Assembly: GCF_014596915.1 (NCBI RefSeq)
Contig: NZ_JACVWU010000019.1
Span: forward strand, 141,603-205,602
Length of the DNA: 64,000 nt
Direction of reading: 5' to 3'
Origin: Streptomyces sp. TRM68416
GTDB lineage: Bacteria > Actinomycetota > Actinomycetes > Streptomycetales > Streptomycetaceae
Shown: one piece after another, positions 32,137-40,635 of the stretch
Numbering within the stretch: position 1 is the stretch's first letter
Layout: each line of letters starts with the position of its first letter
The notes under the pieces: model-generated
What the model saw: only the letters and a program-made list of their open reading frames with translations
Databases searched by the model: none
What the model was told of the DNA's origin: nothing
Made by a program: the position numbers and the translations under genes

Positions 32137-33393
32137 TCAGCCGAAGAAGTTCCGAACGTGCTCCAGCCCCTCGACCAGTGCGTCGATCTCGGCCGGCGTG
32201 GAGTACAGATAGAACGACGCTCGCGTGGTCGCAGGAATTCCGTACCGCAGGCAGACGGGGCGGGCGCAGTGGTGGCCGACCCGGACCGCGATGCCCTGTT
32301 CGTCCAGCACCTGGCCGACGTCGTGGGGGTGGATGTCACCGAGCGTGAAGGAGATCGCCGCGCCGCGGTCCTCGGCCGTGGTGGGGCCGATGATTTTGAG
32401 GTCGGGGACCTCCGCCAGCCGCTTCACCGCGTACTCGGTGATCGCGTGCTCGTGGGCGAGGATCCGGTCCATGCCGATCGAGTTCAGGTAGTCGATCGCC
32501 GCGCCCAGACCGACCGCCTGCGCGACCGGCGGGGTGCCCGCCTCGAACTTGTGCGGGGCGGGGGCGTACGTCGACGAGTGCATCGACACCGTCTCGATCA
32601 TCTCGCCGCCGCCGAGGAAGGGGGGCAGGTCCTCCAGGAGTTCCTGGCGGCCCCACAGCACGCCGATGCCCGTCGGACCGCACATCTTGTGGCCGGTGAA
32701 GGCCACGAAGTCGGCCTGCAGGGCCTGTACGTCCATCGGCATGTGCGGCGCGGCCTGGGAGGCGTCGATGCAGACGAGCGCACCCACCTCCTGCGCACGG
32801 CGGACGATCGTCTCGACCGGGTTGACCGTGCCCAGGATGTTCGACACCAGCACAAAGGAGACGATCTTCGTCTTCTCGGTGATGATCTCGTCGATGTTGG
32901 ACAGGTCGAGGCGGCCGTCGTCGGTGAGCCCGAACCACTTCAGCTTCGCGCCCGTGCGCTGCGCGAGCAGCTGCCACGGCACGATGTTGGAGTGGTGCTC
33001 CATCTCCGTGATGACGATCTCGGTCTCGGCGTCCACGCGGTAGGGCTCGTCGGCCCAGCCCAGCATGTTCGCCACGAGGTTCAGCGACTCCGAGGCGTTC
33101 TTGGTGAAGATCACCTCGTCGCGGCTGGGCGCGTTGATGAACTCCGCGACCTTGTCGCGCGCGCCCTCGTACAGCGCCGTGGCCTCCTCGGCGAGCACAT
33201 GCACACCGCGGTGGACGTTGGCGTTGTAGCGCTCGTAGTACTCGCTCAGGGCGTCCAGCACCTGGCGCGGCTTCTGCGAGGTCGCCGCGTTGTCCAGGTA
33301 CACGAGCTTCTTGCCGTCGTGGACCTGGCGGTCCAGGATGGGGAAGTCCTTGCGGATCGCCTCGGTGTCGAGGAGGCCCGGCATCTGTGTCAC
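32137..33393 (-). CDS. sufS: cysteine desulfurase SufS
   Basis: 418 residues, PLP-dependent group II desulfurase. YLDNAATSQKP near the N-terminus, TEMEHHSNIVPWQ, the PLP lysine in FTGHKMCGPTG (about residue 233) and the persulfide cysteine in GHHCARPVCLRYG (about 372). Supplies sulfur to SufU/SufBCD. The start overlaps the sufC stop. Confidence 0.95.
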   Translation of the reverse strand: MTQMPGLLDTEAIRKDFPILDRQVHDGKKLVYLDNAATSQKPRQVLDALSEYYERYNANVHRGVHVLAEEATALYEGARDKVAEFINAPSRDEVIFTKNASESLNLVANMLGWADEPYRVDAETEIVITEMEHHSNIVPWQLLAQRTGAKLKWFGLTDDGRLDLSNIDEIITEKTKIVSFVLVSNILGTVNPVETIVRRAQEVGALVCIDASQAAPHMPMDVQALQADFVAFTGHKMCGPTGIGVLWGRQELLEDLPPFLGGGEMIETVSMHSSTYAPAPHKFEAGTPPVAQAVGLGAAIDYLNSIGMDRILAHEHAITEYAVKRLAEVPDLKIIGPTTAEDRGAAISFTLGDIHPHDVGQVLDEQGIAVRVGHHCARPVCLRYGIPATTRASFYLYSTPAEIDALVEGLEHVRNFFG

Positions 33394-34154
33394 TCGGATG
33401 CGCCGCCCTTCGTGTAAGCCGTGTAGCCCTCGGCCTCGAGCTTGTCCGCGAGCTCCGGACCACCGGACTCGACGATCTTGCCGCCCGCGAACACGTGGAC
33501 GTGGTCGGGCTTGATGTAGCGCAGGATGCGCGTGTAGTGCGTGATCAGCAGGGTGCCGACCTCACCGGTCTCGCGGACGCGGTTGACGCCCTCGGAGACG
33601 ATCCGGAGCGCGTCGACGTCCAGGCCGGAGTCGGTCTCGTCGAGGATCGCGATCTTCGGCTTGAGGAGCTCCAGCTGAAGGATCTCGTGGCGCTTCTTCT
33701 CACCGCCGGAGAAGCCCTCGTTGACGTTGCGCTCGGCGAAGGCGGGGTCCATGTTGAGGCGCTCCATGGCCTCCTTGACCTCCTTCACCCAGGTGCGCAG
33801 CTTGGGGGCCTCGCCGCGGACGGCGGTGGCGGAGGTGCGCAGGAAGTTGGAGACCGAGACGCCGGGGACCTCGACCGGGTACTGCATGGCGAGGAAGACG
33901 CCGGCGCGGGCCCGCTCGTCGACCTCCATCTCCAGGACGTCCTCGCCGTCGAGGGTGACGGTACCGCCGGTGATCTTGTACTTCGGGTGACCCGCGAGCG
34001 AGTAGGCGAGGGTCGACTTGCCGGAGCCGTTGGGGCCCATGATGGCGTGCGTCTCGCCCTGCTTCACGGTGAGGTCGACGCCCTTGAGGATCTCCTTCTC
34101 GGCGTTGTCGGCCTCGACGGTGACGTGCAGGTCTCGGATTTCAAGCGTAGCCAT
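33390..34154 (-). CDS. sufC: SufC ATPase of the Fe-S scaffold complex
   Basis: 254 residues, ABC-type ATPase. Walker A GPNGSGKST (about 38-46), signature FSGGEKKR (about 148), Walker B IAILDETDSGLD (about 170) and H-loop LITHYTR. Drives conformational change of the SufB-SufD scaffold. 7 bp downstream of the Rieske gene. Confidence 0.95.
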   Translation of the reverse strand: MATLEIRDLHVTVEADNAEKEILKGVDLTVKQGETHAIMGPNGSGKSTLAYSLAGHPKYKITGGTVTLDGEDVLEMEVDERARAGVFLAMQYPVEVPGVSVSNFLRTSATAVRGEAPKLRTWVKEVKEAMERLNMDPAFAERNVNEGFSGGEKKRHEILQLELLKPKIAILDETDSGLDVDALRIVSEGVNRVRETGEVGTLLITHYTRILRYIKPDHVHVFAGGKIVESGGPELADKLEAEGYTAYTKGGASE

Positions 34155-34161
34155 GGGTGTC

Positions 34162-34482
34162 TCAGGACTCCTGGGTGAGGGAGACGAGCACGTCGTCCCC
34201 TTCGATCTTTACGGGGTATACGGGGACGGGGCGCGTCGCGGGAAGGCCGGACGGCTTGCCGGTGCGGAGGTCGAACGCGGAGCCGTGCAGCCAGCACTCG
34301 ATCTGGCAGTCCTCCACCTCGCCCTCGGAGAGCGAGACGTTCGCGTGCGAGCAGATGTCGTGGATCGCGAACACCTCCCCCTCGGTACGGACGACCGAGA
34401 CCGGCGTGCCGTCGAGTTCCACCCGCTTCGGGGTGTCCTCCTCCAGCTCGCTGAGGCCGCAGGCGCGCACGAAGGCAGTCAT
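34162..34482 (-). CDS. Rieske-type [2Fe-2S] ferredoxin in the suf operon
   Basis: 106 residues. Rieske ligands CSH (Cys44, His46) and CWLH (Cys63, His66) are complete. Related to the small subunit-like nitrite reductase/biphenyl dioxygenase ferredoxins. Actinobacterial suf operons carry it between sufD and sufC; it may supply electrons or be an early client. Confidence 0.9.
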   Translation of the reverse strand: MTAFVRACGLSELEEDTPKRVELDGTPVSVVRTEGEVFAIHDICSHANVSLSEGEVEDCQIECWLHGSAFDLRTGKPSGLPATRPVPVYPVKIEGDDVLVSLTQES

Positions 34483-35663
34483 CAGACCGACGCCTCCAGC
34501 TCCTCGTCGATCTTCGCGAGCAGGCGCTCCTCGATGTCGTCGACACCGATCTGCTGGACCAGTTCGGCGAAGAAGCCGCGGACCACCAGGCGGCGGGCCT
34601 CGTCGGCCGGGATGCCGCGGGCCATCAGGTAGAAGAGCTGCTCGTCGTCGAACCGGCCGGTCGCGGAGGCGTGGCCGGCGCCGACGATCTCGCCGGTCTC
34701 GATCTCCAGGTTGGGCACGGAGTCGACGCGGGCGCCGTCGGTGAGGACCAGGTTGCGGTTCATCTCGTACGTGTCCGTGCCCTCGGCCTTGGCCTCGATG
34801 AGCACGTCGCCGATCCACACCGCGTGGGCGTTGTCGCCCTGGAGGGCGCCCTTGTAGACGACGTTGGACTTGCAGTGCGGGACGTTGTGGTCGACCAGGA
34901 GGCGGTGCTCCTGGTGCTGGCCGGCGTCCGTGAAGTACAGGCCGAGCAGCTCGGCCTCGCCGCCGGGTCCGGCGTACGTCACGCGCGGGTGCAGCCGGAC
35001 GACGTCGCCGCCGAAGGTGACGACGACGGACTTCAGCGAGGCGTCGCGGCCGATGAGGGCGTTGTGCTGGGCCACGTGCACGGCCTTGTCGTCCCAGTCC
35101 TGGACGGAGACGACGGTCAGCTTGGCGCCGTCGCCCAGGACGTAGTCCACGTTGGCGGCGAGCACGGCGTCACCGGTGTGGTCGATGACGACGACGGCCT
35201 CGGCGAACGCGCCCAGCTCGATGACCTGGTGGCCGAAGGCGGTGCCGCCCTCGCCGTGCACGGCGATGCGGATCGGCTCGGTGAGGACGGTCTCCTTGGG
35301 GACGGTCACGACCGAGGCCTTCTCGAAGGCGGAGTACGCCTGGGCGGCGATGCGGTCCACCGGGGTGCCCGCCCTGCCGAGCCGCGCGTCCTCGCGGCCG
35401 ACCGTCTCGACGACGACGCCGGCGGGCGCCTCGACGGCGACCTTCAGGCCCTCGTCGGTGGCGACGGCGGTGCCGTCGTGCAGCCCGCGCAGGCGCTCCA
35501 GCGGGGTGAACCGCCACTCCTCCTCGCGGCCGTGCGGGACCGGGAAGTCCGCGACGTCGAAGGACGGGGGCGCGCTCATGCGCGTGGCGACGGTCGACTC
35601 GGCGGCCACCGCGATCTGGCCCGCGGTGGTGGACCCCACGGGGATGTTCTGAGCCTCAGCCAT
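34482..35663 (-). CDS. sufD: SufD scaffold protein
   Basis: 393 residues from the ATG of MAEAQNIPVG; an upstream TTG 30 bp earlier is less likely. The N-terminal helical part (PHGREEEWRFTPLERLRGL) precedes the right-handed beta-helix (about 90-330, with ALIGRDASLKSVVVTFGG, EAELLGLYFTDAGQHQEH, KSNVVYKGAL) and the C-terminal ARGIPADEARRLVVRGFFAEL. Partner of SufB in cluster assembly. Confidence 0.93.
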   Translation of the reverse strand: MAEAQNIPVGSTTAGQIAVAAESTVATRMSAPPSFDVADFPVPHGREEEWRFTPLERLRGLHDGTAVATDEGLKVAVEAPAGVVVETVGREDARLGRAGTPVDRIAAQAYSAFEKASVVTVPKETVLTEPIRIAVHGEGGTAFGHQVIELGAFAEAVVVIDHTGDAVLAANVDYVLGDGAKLTVVSVQDWDDKAVHVAQHNALIGRDASLKSVVVTFGGDVVRLHPRVTYAGPGGEAELLGLYFTDAGQHQEHRLLVDHNVPHCKSNVVYKGALQGDNAHAVWIGDVLIEAKAEGTDTYEMNRNLVLTDGARVDSVPNLEIETGEIVGAGHASATGRFDDEQLFYLMARGIPADEARRLVVRGFFAELVQQIGVDDIEERLLAKIDEELEASV

Positions 35664-35723
35664 GGCTGTCGGTCTGCTCTCTTCCTGCGTCAAGAAATCT
35701 GGCGACTGCTTCGGGGGCGGGTC

Positions 35724-37148
35724 CTAGCCGACCGCGCCTTCCATCTGCAGCTCGATCAGCCGGTTGAGCTCAAGGGCGTACTCCATCGGCAGCTCCTTGG
35801 CGATGGGCTCGACGAAGCCGCGCACGATCATGGCCATCGCCTCGAACTCGGAGAGGCCGCGGCTCATCAGGTAGAAGAGCTGGTCCTCGGAGACCTTGGA
35901 GACGGTCGCCTCGTGGCCCATGGACACGTCGTCCTCGCGGACGTCCACGTAGGGGTAGGTGTCGGAGCGGGAGATGGTGTCGACGAGCAGCGCGTCGCAC
36001 AGCACGTTCGACTTGGAGCCGTGGGCGCCCTCGCCGATCTCGACGAGACCGCGGTAGGAGGTACGGCCGCCGCCGCGCGCCACCGACTTGGAGACGATGT
36101 TGGAGGAGGTGTTCGGCGCCATGTGGACCATCTTGGAGCCGGCGTCCTGGTGCTGGCCCTCGCCCGCGAAGGCGATGGACAGGGTCTCGCCCCTGGCGTG
36201 CTCGCCCATCAGGTAGACGGCCGGGTACTTCATCGTCACCTTGGAGCCGATGTTGCCGTCGATCCACTCCATGGTCGCGCCCTCGTACGCCACGGCGCGC
36301 TTGGTGACCAGGTTGTAGACGTTGTTCGACCAGTTCTGGATGGTCGTGTAGCGGCAGCGGGCGTTCTTCTTGACGATGATCTCGACGACCGCGGAGTGCA
36401 GCGAGTCCGACTTGTAGATCGGGGCGGTGCAGCCCTCGACGTAGTGCACGTAGGCACCCTCGTCGACGATGATCAGGGTGCGCTCGAACTGGCCCATGTT
36501 CTCGGTGTTGATACGGAAGTAGGCCTGGAGCGGGATCTCGACGTGCACGCCCTTCGGCACGTAGATGAAGGAGCCGCCGGACCACACGGCGGTGTTCAGC
36601 GCGGCGAACTTGTTGTCACCGGCCGGGATGACGGTGCCGAAGTACTCCTGGAAGAGCTCGGGGTGCTCCTTCAGGGCGGTGTCGGTGTCGAGGAAGATGA
36701 CGCCCTGCTCCTCCAGGTCCTCGCGGATCTGGTGGTAGACGACCTCCGACTCGTACTGGGCCGCGACACCGGCGACGAGGCGCTGCTTCTCCGCCTCCGG
36801 GATGCCGAGCTTGTCGTACGTGTTCTTGATGTCCTCGGGCAGGTCCTCCCAGGACTCCGCCTGCTTCTCCGTGGAGCGCACGAAGTACTTGATGTTGTCG
36901 AAGTCGATGCCCGACAGGTCCGAGCCCCAGTTCGGCATGGGCTTCTTCTCGAAGAGCTTCAGGCCCTTGAGGCGGAGCTTGGTCATCCACTCCGGCTCCG
37001 ACTTCTTGTCGGAGATGTCGCGGACGACAGCCTCGCTCAGACCGCGCTTCGCAGCGGCACCGGCCTCGTCGGAGTCCGCCCAGCCGTATTCGTACTTGCC
37101 CAGGCCTTCGAGCTCAGGGTGGGCAGTCTCCTCGATGGGGAGAGTCAT
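35724..37148 (-). CDS. sufB: SufB Fe-S scaffold protein
   Basis: 474 residues. Typical SufB: EYGWADSDEA near the start, FVRSTEKQAESWEDLPEDIKNTYDKLGIPEAEK, VPKGVHVEIPLQAYFRIN, the cysteine-containing HYVEGCTAPIY, SSNIVSKSVARGGGRTSYRG and the C-terminal MSRGLSEFEAMAMIVRGFVEPIAKELPMEYALELNRLIELQMEG. First enzyme gene after sufR, with ATGA overlap. Confidence 0.96.
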   Translation of the reverse strand: MTLPIEETAHPELEGLGKYEYGWADSDEAGAAAKRGLSEAVVRDISDKKSEPEWMTKLRLKGLKLFEKKPMPNWGSDLSGIDFDNIKYFVRSTEKQAESWEDLPEDIKNTYDKLGIPEAEKQRLVAGVAAQYESEVVYHQIREDLEEQGVIFLDTDTALKEHPELFQEYFGTVIPAGDNKFAALNTAVWSGGSFIYVPKGVHVEIPLQAYFRINTENMGQFERTLIIVDEGAYVHYVEGCTAPIYKSDSLHSAVVEIIVKKNARCRYTTIQNWSNNVYNLVTKRAVAYEGATMEWIDGNIGSKVTMKYPAVYLMGEHARGETLSIAFAGEGQHQDAGSKMVHMAPNTSSNIVSKSVARGGGRTSYRGLVEIGEGAHGSKSNVLCDALLVDTISRSDTYPYVDVREDDVSMGHEATVSKVSEDQLFYLMSRGLSEFEAMAMIVRGFVEPIAKELPMEYALELNRLIELQMEGAVG

Positions 37149-37864
37149 GCGGGGTTCCTCCCGGCCGTGCTTGCAGATGCGTTGTGGGAAATCTTGGGGA
37201 TGAACGTCGTGCAGACGCCGTCGCCGTGCGCGATGGTCGCCAGCCGCTGGACGTGCGTCCCGAGCAGCTGGGAGAAGATCTCGGTCTCCGCCTCGCAGAG
37301 CTGCGGGAACTTTTCGGCGACATGGACGACGGGGCAGTGGTGCTGGCACAACTGCTCACCCCTCTGCGGGAGGGGCGCGCTGCGCGCCGTAGCAGCGTAC
37401 CCGTCCGCGCTCAGCGCCTTGGCCAGGGCTTCGGTGCGCTTCTCGGGGGCCGCGGCCTCGATCGCCCGGCGGTAGGCGTCGGCCTGCGCGGCGATCCTCG
37501 CGCGCGCGAAGGCGACCACCGCCTCGTCCCCGCCGAACCGGTCGCGGATCCAGCTCAGGGCGTCCGCGGCGAGCTTGTCGTACGACTGGTCGAAGGCGTC
37601 GCGGCCGCAGTCGGTGAGGGCGAAGACCTTGGCGGGGCGGCCACGCGTGCGCGTGCCGTACACCCGCTGCTCCCGCGCCTCCACGACGTCGTCGGTCACG
37701 AGCGCGTCCAGATGCCTGCGGACGGCCGCCTGCGTGAGCCCCAGCCGGCCGGCGAGTTCGGCGACCGTCGACGGGCCGTGGTCCAGGATGGACCGCGCGA
37801 CCCGGTTGCGGGTGGACCGCTCACCGGTCGCGAGCTCCTCGGGGGCCTCGCCGACGTTTTTCAC
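37145..37864 (-). CDS. sufR: SufR iron-sulfur repressor of the suf operon
   Basis: 239 residues from the GTG at 37864. N-terminal winged helix (TVAELAGRLGLTQAAVRRHLDALVTDDVVEAREQRVYGTRGRPAKVF, about 33-82); C-terminal cluster site with Cys177 and Cys190 (C-X12-C) and Cys218, plus Cys173. Binds a [4Fe-4S] cluster in known actinobacterial SufR and represses when the cluster is intact. The reading frame is open further upstream to 37936, but the operator dyad at 37864-37877 would then be inside the gene, so a leaderless start at 37864 is preferred. Confidence 0.85.
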   Translation of the reverse strand: MKNVGEAPEELATGERSTRNRVARSILDHGPSTVAELAGRLGLTQAAVRRHLDALVTDDVVEAREQRVYGTRTRGRPAKVFALTDCGRDAFDQSYDKLAADALSWIRDRFGGDEAVVAFARARIAAQADAYRRAIEAAAPEKRTEALAKALSADGYAATARSAPLPQRGEQLCQHHCPVVHVAEKFPQLCEAETEIFSQLLGTHVQRLATIAHGDGVCTTFIPKISHNASASTAGRNPA

Positions 37865-37877
37865 AACGCCATTGTTG
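37864..37877. promoter_or_regulatory. SufR operator candidate CAAC-N6-GTTG
   Basis: CAAC-GCCATT-GTTG touches the sufR GTG start codon. The CAAC-N6-GTTG pattern is, as I recall, the reported SufR site of S. coelicolor. Its position would block initiation of the whole operon. Confidence 0.65.
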
Positions 37878-37936
37878 CGTAATTCCTCAGAGCCAGGCAA
37901 GCGGGGTCCGGGCGCCCCGACGGTGCCCTGCGTCAC

Positions 37937-37950
37937 TTAGGTTTACCTAA
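37937..37950. promoter_or_regulatory. TTAGGT-TT-ACCTAA dyad upstream of sufR
   Basis: Six-base inverted arms in the gap between sufR and the divergent acetyltransferase gene. It resembles half sites of DtxR/IdeR-type iron boxes but has a 2-bp instead of a 7-bp centre, so assignment is uncertain. Confidence 0.35.
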
Positions 37951-38037
37951 TCTGACCTGCGGAAACGATCTTTGATCGATCAGAGGCCCGCGCAATTCGG
38001 TAGCGCCCGCGCGCGGCCTCCGGGACACTCCCGAACC

Positions 38038-38835
38038 ATGTCGACACCCCCTCCGACCGGCCCACTTGTCACCCGGACCAGCCTCGCCGAAGCCCTCACG
38101 GAACTCGGCATCAAACCGGGCGAAACGATTCTCGTCCACTCCTCCCTCCGCTCCCTCGGCTGGGTCTGCGGCGGCGCCGTGGCGGCCGTCCAGGGGCTGC
38201 TGGACGCCCTGGGCCCGCAGGGCACCCTCGTGGTCCCCACCCAGTCCGGCGACCTGTCCGACCCTGCGGTGTGGGAAAACCCGCCGGTGCCCGAGGAGTG
38301 GTGGGAGACGGTCCGGGCGACCATGCCCGCCTACGACCCCCGCATCACGCCCACGCGCGGGGTCGGCGTGATCCCGGAGACCGTACGGACCTGGCCGGGC
38401 GCCCTGCGCAGCGCGCACCCGCAGACCTCCTTCGCCGCCGTCGGCCCGCGCGCGGCCGAGGTGACCGAGGGCCACGCCCCCGACTGCCGCCTCGGCGAGC
38501 ACAGCCCGCTGGCCCGCCTCGAGGCCCTCCACGCGCGCGTGCTCCTGCTGGGCGCCGGATACGACACCTGCACCAGCTTCCACCTGGCCGAGTACCGCAT
38601 CCCGTCCCCCCTCGTGAAGGTCGGCCGCCCGGGACCGGCGGGCTGGGAGACCGTGACCGAGGTCTCGATCAGCTCGGAGCGGTTCGACGAACTGGGGCAC
38701 GACTTCGAACGGGACCGTCCGGTCGTACGGGGCAGGGTGGGCGCGGCCGAGGCGCGGCTGTTCCCGGTGGCGGACGCCGTGGCCTACGCACAGCGGTGGC
38801 TGGCGGTGCACCGGCCCCGTGAGGAGGAGATCTGA
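38038..38835 (+). CDS. aminoglycoside 3-N-acetyltransferase family protein (AAC(3)-like)
   Basis: 265 residues. Family motifs: ILVHSSLRSLGWVCGGA (about 30-46), TLVVPTQSGDLSDPAVWENPPVP, MPAYDPRITPTRGVGVIPE, HPQTSFAAVGPRA and LLLGAGYDTCTSFHLAEY (about 165-182), which contain the CoA and substrate residues. Acetylates the 3-amino group of aminoglycosides or a related amine. Streptomyces carry such chromosomal homologues (FrbF/YokD type), so real antibiotic resistance is not certain. Confidence 0.88.
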   Translation: MSTPPPTGPLVTRTSLAEALTELGIKPGETILVHSSLRSLGWVCGGAVAAVQGLLDALGPQGTLVVPTQSGDLSDPAVWENPPVPEEWWETVRATMPAYDPRITPTRGVGVIPETVRTWPGALRSAHPQTSFAAVGPRAAEVTEGHAPDCRLGEHSPLARLEALHARVLLLGAGYDTCTSFHLAEYRIPSPLVKVGRPGPAGWETVTEVSISSERFDELGHDFERDRPVVRGRVGAAEARLFPVADAVAYAQRWLAVHRPREEEI

Positions 38836-38880
38836 ACCCGCCGGTCCGGCGGCACGCGCGCGTACCTAGACTCTTGAGCC

Positions 38881-39804
38881 ATGCGAACTGAGCCCGTGGT
38901 CCAGGTCCAGGCCCTGGTGAAGCGGTACGGCACGAAGACCGCCGTGGACGGCCTCGACCTGGTGGCCGGGGCGGGCGTGACCGCCGTACTCGGACCCAAC
39001 GGAGCGGGCAAGACGACCACGGTCGAGACCTGCGAGGGGTACCGGAAGCCGGACTCCGGCACGGTGCGCGTCCTGGGCCTCGACCCGGTGCGCCAGTCCG
39101 GCGAGCTGCGCCCCAGGATCGGGGTGATGCTCCAGTCCGGCGGCGTCTACTCGGGCGCTCGGGCCGACGAGATGCTCCGGCACACGGCCCGGCTGCACGC
39201 GCACCCCCTGGACGTGGACGCCCTGATCGAGCGCCTGGGCCTGGGCAGCTGCGGCCGCACCACGTACCGGCGGCTGTCCGGCGGCCAGCAGCAGCGGCTC
39301 ACGCTCGCCATGGCCGTCGTAGGACGTCCGGAGCTGGTGTTCCTGGACGAGCCGACCGCGGGCCTCGACCCGCAGGCGCGGCGCGCGACCTGGGACCTGG
39401 TCCGGGATCTGCGCGCGGACGGCGTCTCGGTCATCCTCACCACGCACTACATGGACGAGGCCGAGCAGCTCGCCGACGACGTCGCGATCATCGACGCGGG
39501 CCGGGTCATCGCCCAGGGCTCCCCCGAGGAGCTGTGCCGCGGCGGCGCCGAGAACACGCTCCGCTTCACCGGCCGGCCCGGCCTGGACGTCGGCTCCCTG
39601 CTCAAGGCGCTGCCCGCGGACTGCACGGCCGCGGAGCTGACGCCCGGGGCGTACCGGGTCGGCGGCAAGGTCGACCCGCAACTGCTGGCGACCGTCACCT
39701 CGTGGTGCGCGCAGCACGGCGTGATGCCGGAGCGGATCTCCGTCGAACGCCACACCCTTGAGGACGTCTTCCTGGAACTGACCGGCAAGGAGCTGCGCTC
39801 GTGA
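38881..39804 (+). CDS. ABC exporter ATP-binding protein (DrrA-like)
   Basis: 307 residues. Walker A GPNGAGKTTT (about 40-49), signature LSGGQQQRL (about 133), Walker B LVFLDEPTAGLD (about 152), H-loop TTHYMDEAEQLADD, then a C-terminal extension of the daunorubicin-resistance/nodulation type. TAGACT 8 bp before the ATG could be a -10 of a leaderless transcript. Overlaps the permease gene by 4 bp. Substrate unknown. Confidence 0.9.
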   Translation: MRTEPVVQVQALVKRYGTKTAVDGLDLVAGAGVTAVLGPNGAGKTTTVETCEGYRKPDSGTVRVLGLDPVRQSGELRPRIGVMLQSGGVYSGARADEMLRHTARLHAHPLDVDALIERLGLGSCGRTTYRRLSGGQQQRLTLAMAVVGRPELVFLDEPTAGLDPQARRATWDLVRDLRADGVSVILTTHYMDEAEQLADDVAIIDAGRVIAQGSPEELCRGGAENTLRFTGRPGLDVGSLLKALPADCTAAELTPGAYRVGGKVDPQLLATVTSWCAQHGVMPERISVERHTLEDVFLELTGKELRS

Positions 39805-40568
39805 CCGTGGGTACCTTCACCCCGAAGCCCGGAGCCGCTCCGCTCCCCCGCATGATCATGGCGCAGGCGGTGCTGGAGACGAAGATGCTCCTGCGCAACG
39901 GCGAGCAGCTCCTGCTCACGGTGATCATCCCGACCCTGCTGCTGGTGCTGTTCAGCACGGTGGACATCGTGGACACCGGCGAGGGCGAGGCCGTCGACTT
40001 CCTCACGCCGGGCATCCTGGCGCTGGCGGTGATGTCGACGGCGTTCACCGGCCAGGCCATCGCGACGGGCTTCGAGCGCCGCTACGGCGTCCTGAAGCGC
40101 CTCGCCTCCTCCCCGCTCCCCCGCTGGGGCCTGATGACGGCGAAGACGCTGTCGGTCCTGGTCACCGAGGTCCTCCAGGTGCTCCTGGTGACGGTGATCG
40201 CCCTCGCGCTGGGCTGGGACCCGCGGGGCAACCCGCTGGCCGTGTTCCTCCTGCTGGTCCTCGGCACGGCGGCCTTCTCCGGGCTCGGGCTGCTCATGGC
40301 GGGCACGCTGAAGGCCGAGGCGACGCTGGCCGCCGCGAACCTGGTCTTTCTGCTGCTGCTCATGGGCGGCGGTGTGGTCGTGCCGCTGGACAAGTTCCCG
40401 GACGCGGCACAGGACGTCCTGGGGCTGCTCCCGATCGCGGCGCTGTCGGACGGGCTGCGGGACGTGCTGCAGCACGGGGCCGGGATGCCCTGGGCCGACC
40501 TGGGGATCCTCACCGTCTGGGCGGTCGTGGGGCTGGCCGCGGCGGGGAAGTTCTTCCGCTGGGAGTAG
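39801..40568 (+). CDS. ABC-2 type exporter permease
   Basis: 255 residues with six membrane segments; FERRYGVLKRLASSPLPRWGLMTAKTLSVL (about 93-122) is the ABC-2 signature region, and DKFPDAAQDVLGLLPIAALSDGLR the C-terminal one. GTG start inside the ATPase stop. Forms the exporter with the preceding ATPase; next to heme A synthase in many actinomycetes. Confidence 0.9.
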   Translation: MTVGTFTPKPGAAPLPRMIMAQAVLETKMLLRNGEQLLLTVIIPTLLLVLFSTVDIVDTGEGEAVDFLTPGILALAVMSTAFTGQAIATGFERRYGVLKRLASSPLPRWGLMTAKTLSVLVTEVLQVLLVTVIALALGWDPRGNPLAVFLLLVLGTAAFSGLGLLMAGTLKAEATLAAANLVFLLLLMGGGVVVPLDKFPDAAQDVLGLLPIAALSDGLRDVLQHGAGMPWADLGILTVWAVVGLAAAGKFFRWE

Positions 40569-40635
40569 CCCCTCATGAGGCTGGAGGGAGCCCCCTCGTG
40601 AAAGCGTGCACAAGCCCGGGCCTACGATAGGGCGC

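Noticed and set aside
37145..37936. Longer SufR reading from 37936
   Set aside because: The extra 24 residues (Gly/Pro-rich) would contain the operator region and no RBS precedes the GTG at 37936.
37937..37950. Classical DtxR/IdeR/DmdR1 iron box
   Set aside because: The arms fit but the centre is 2 bp instead of the 7 bp of a 19-bp iron box; kept only as an uncertain dyad.
38038..38835. Acquired aminoglycoside-resistance cassette
   Set aside because: No mobile element or base-composition shift; such AAC(3)-like genes are normal chromosomal genes in Streptomyces.
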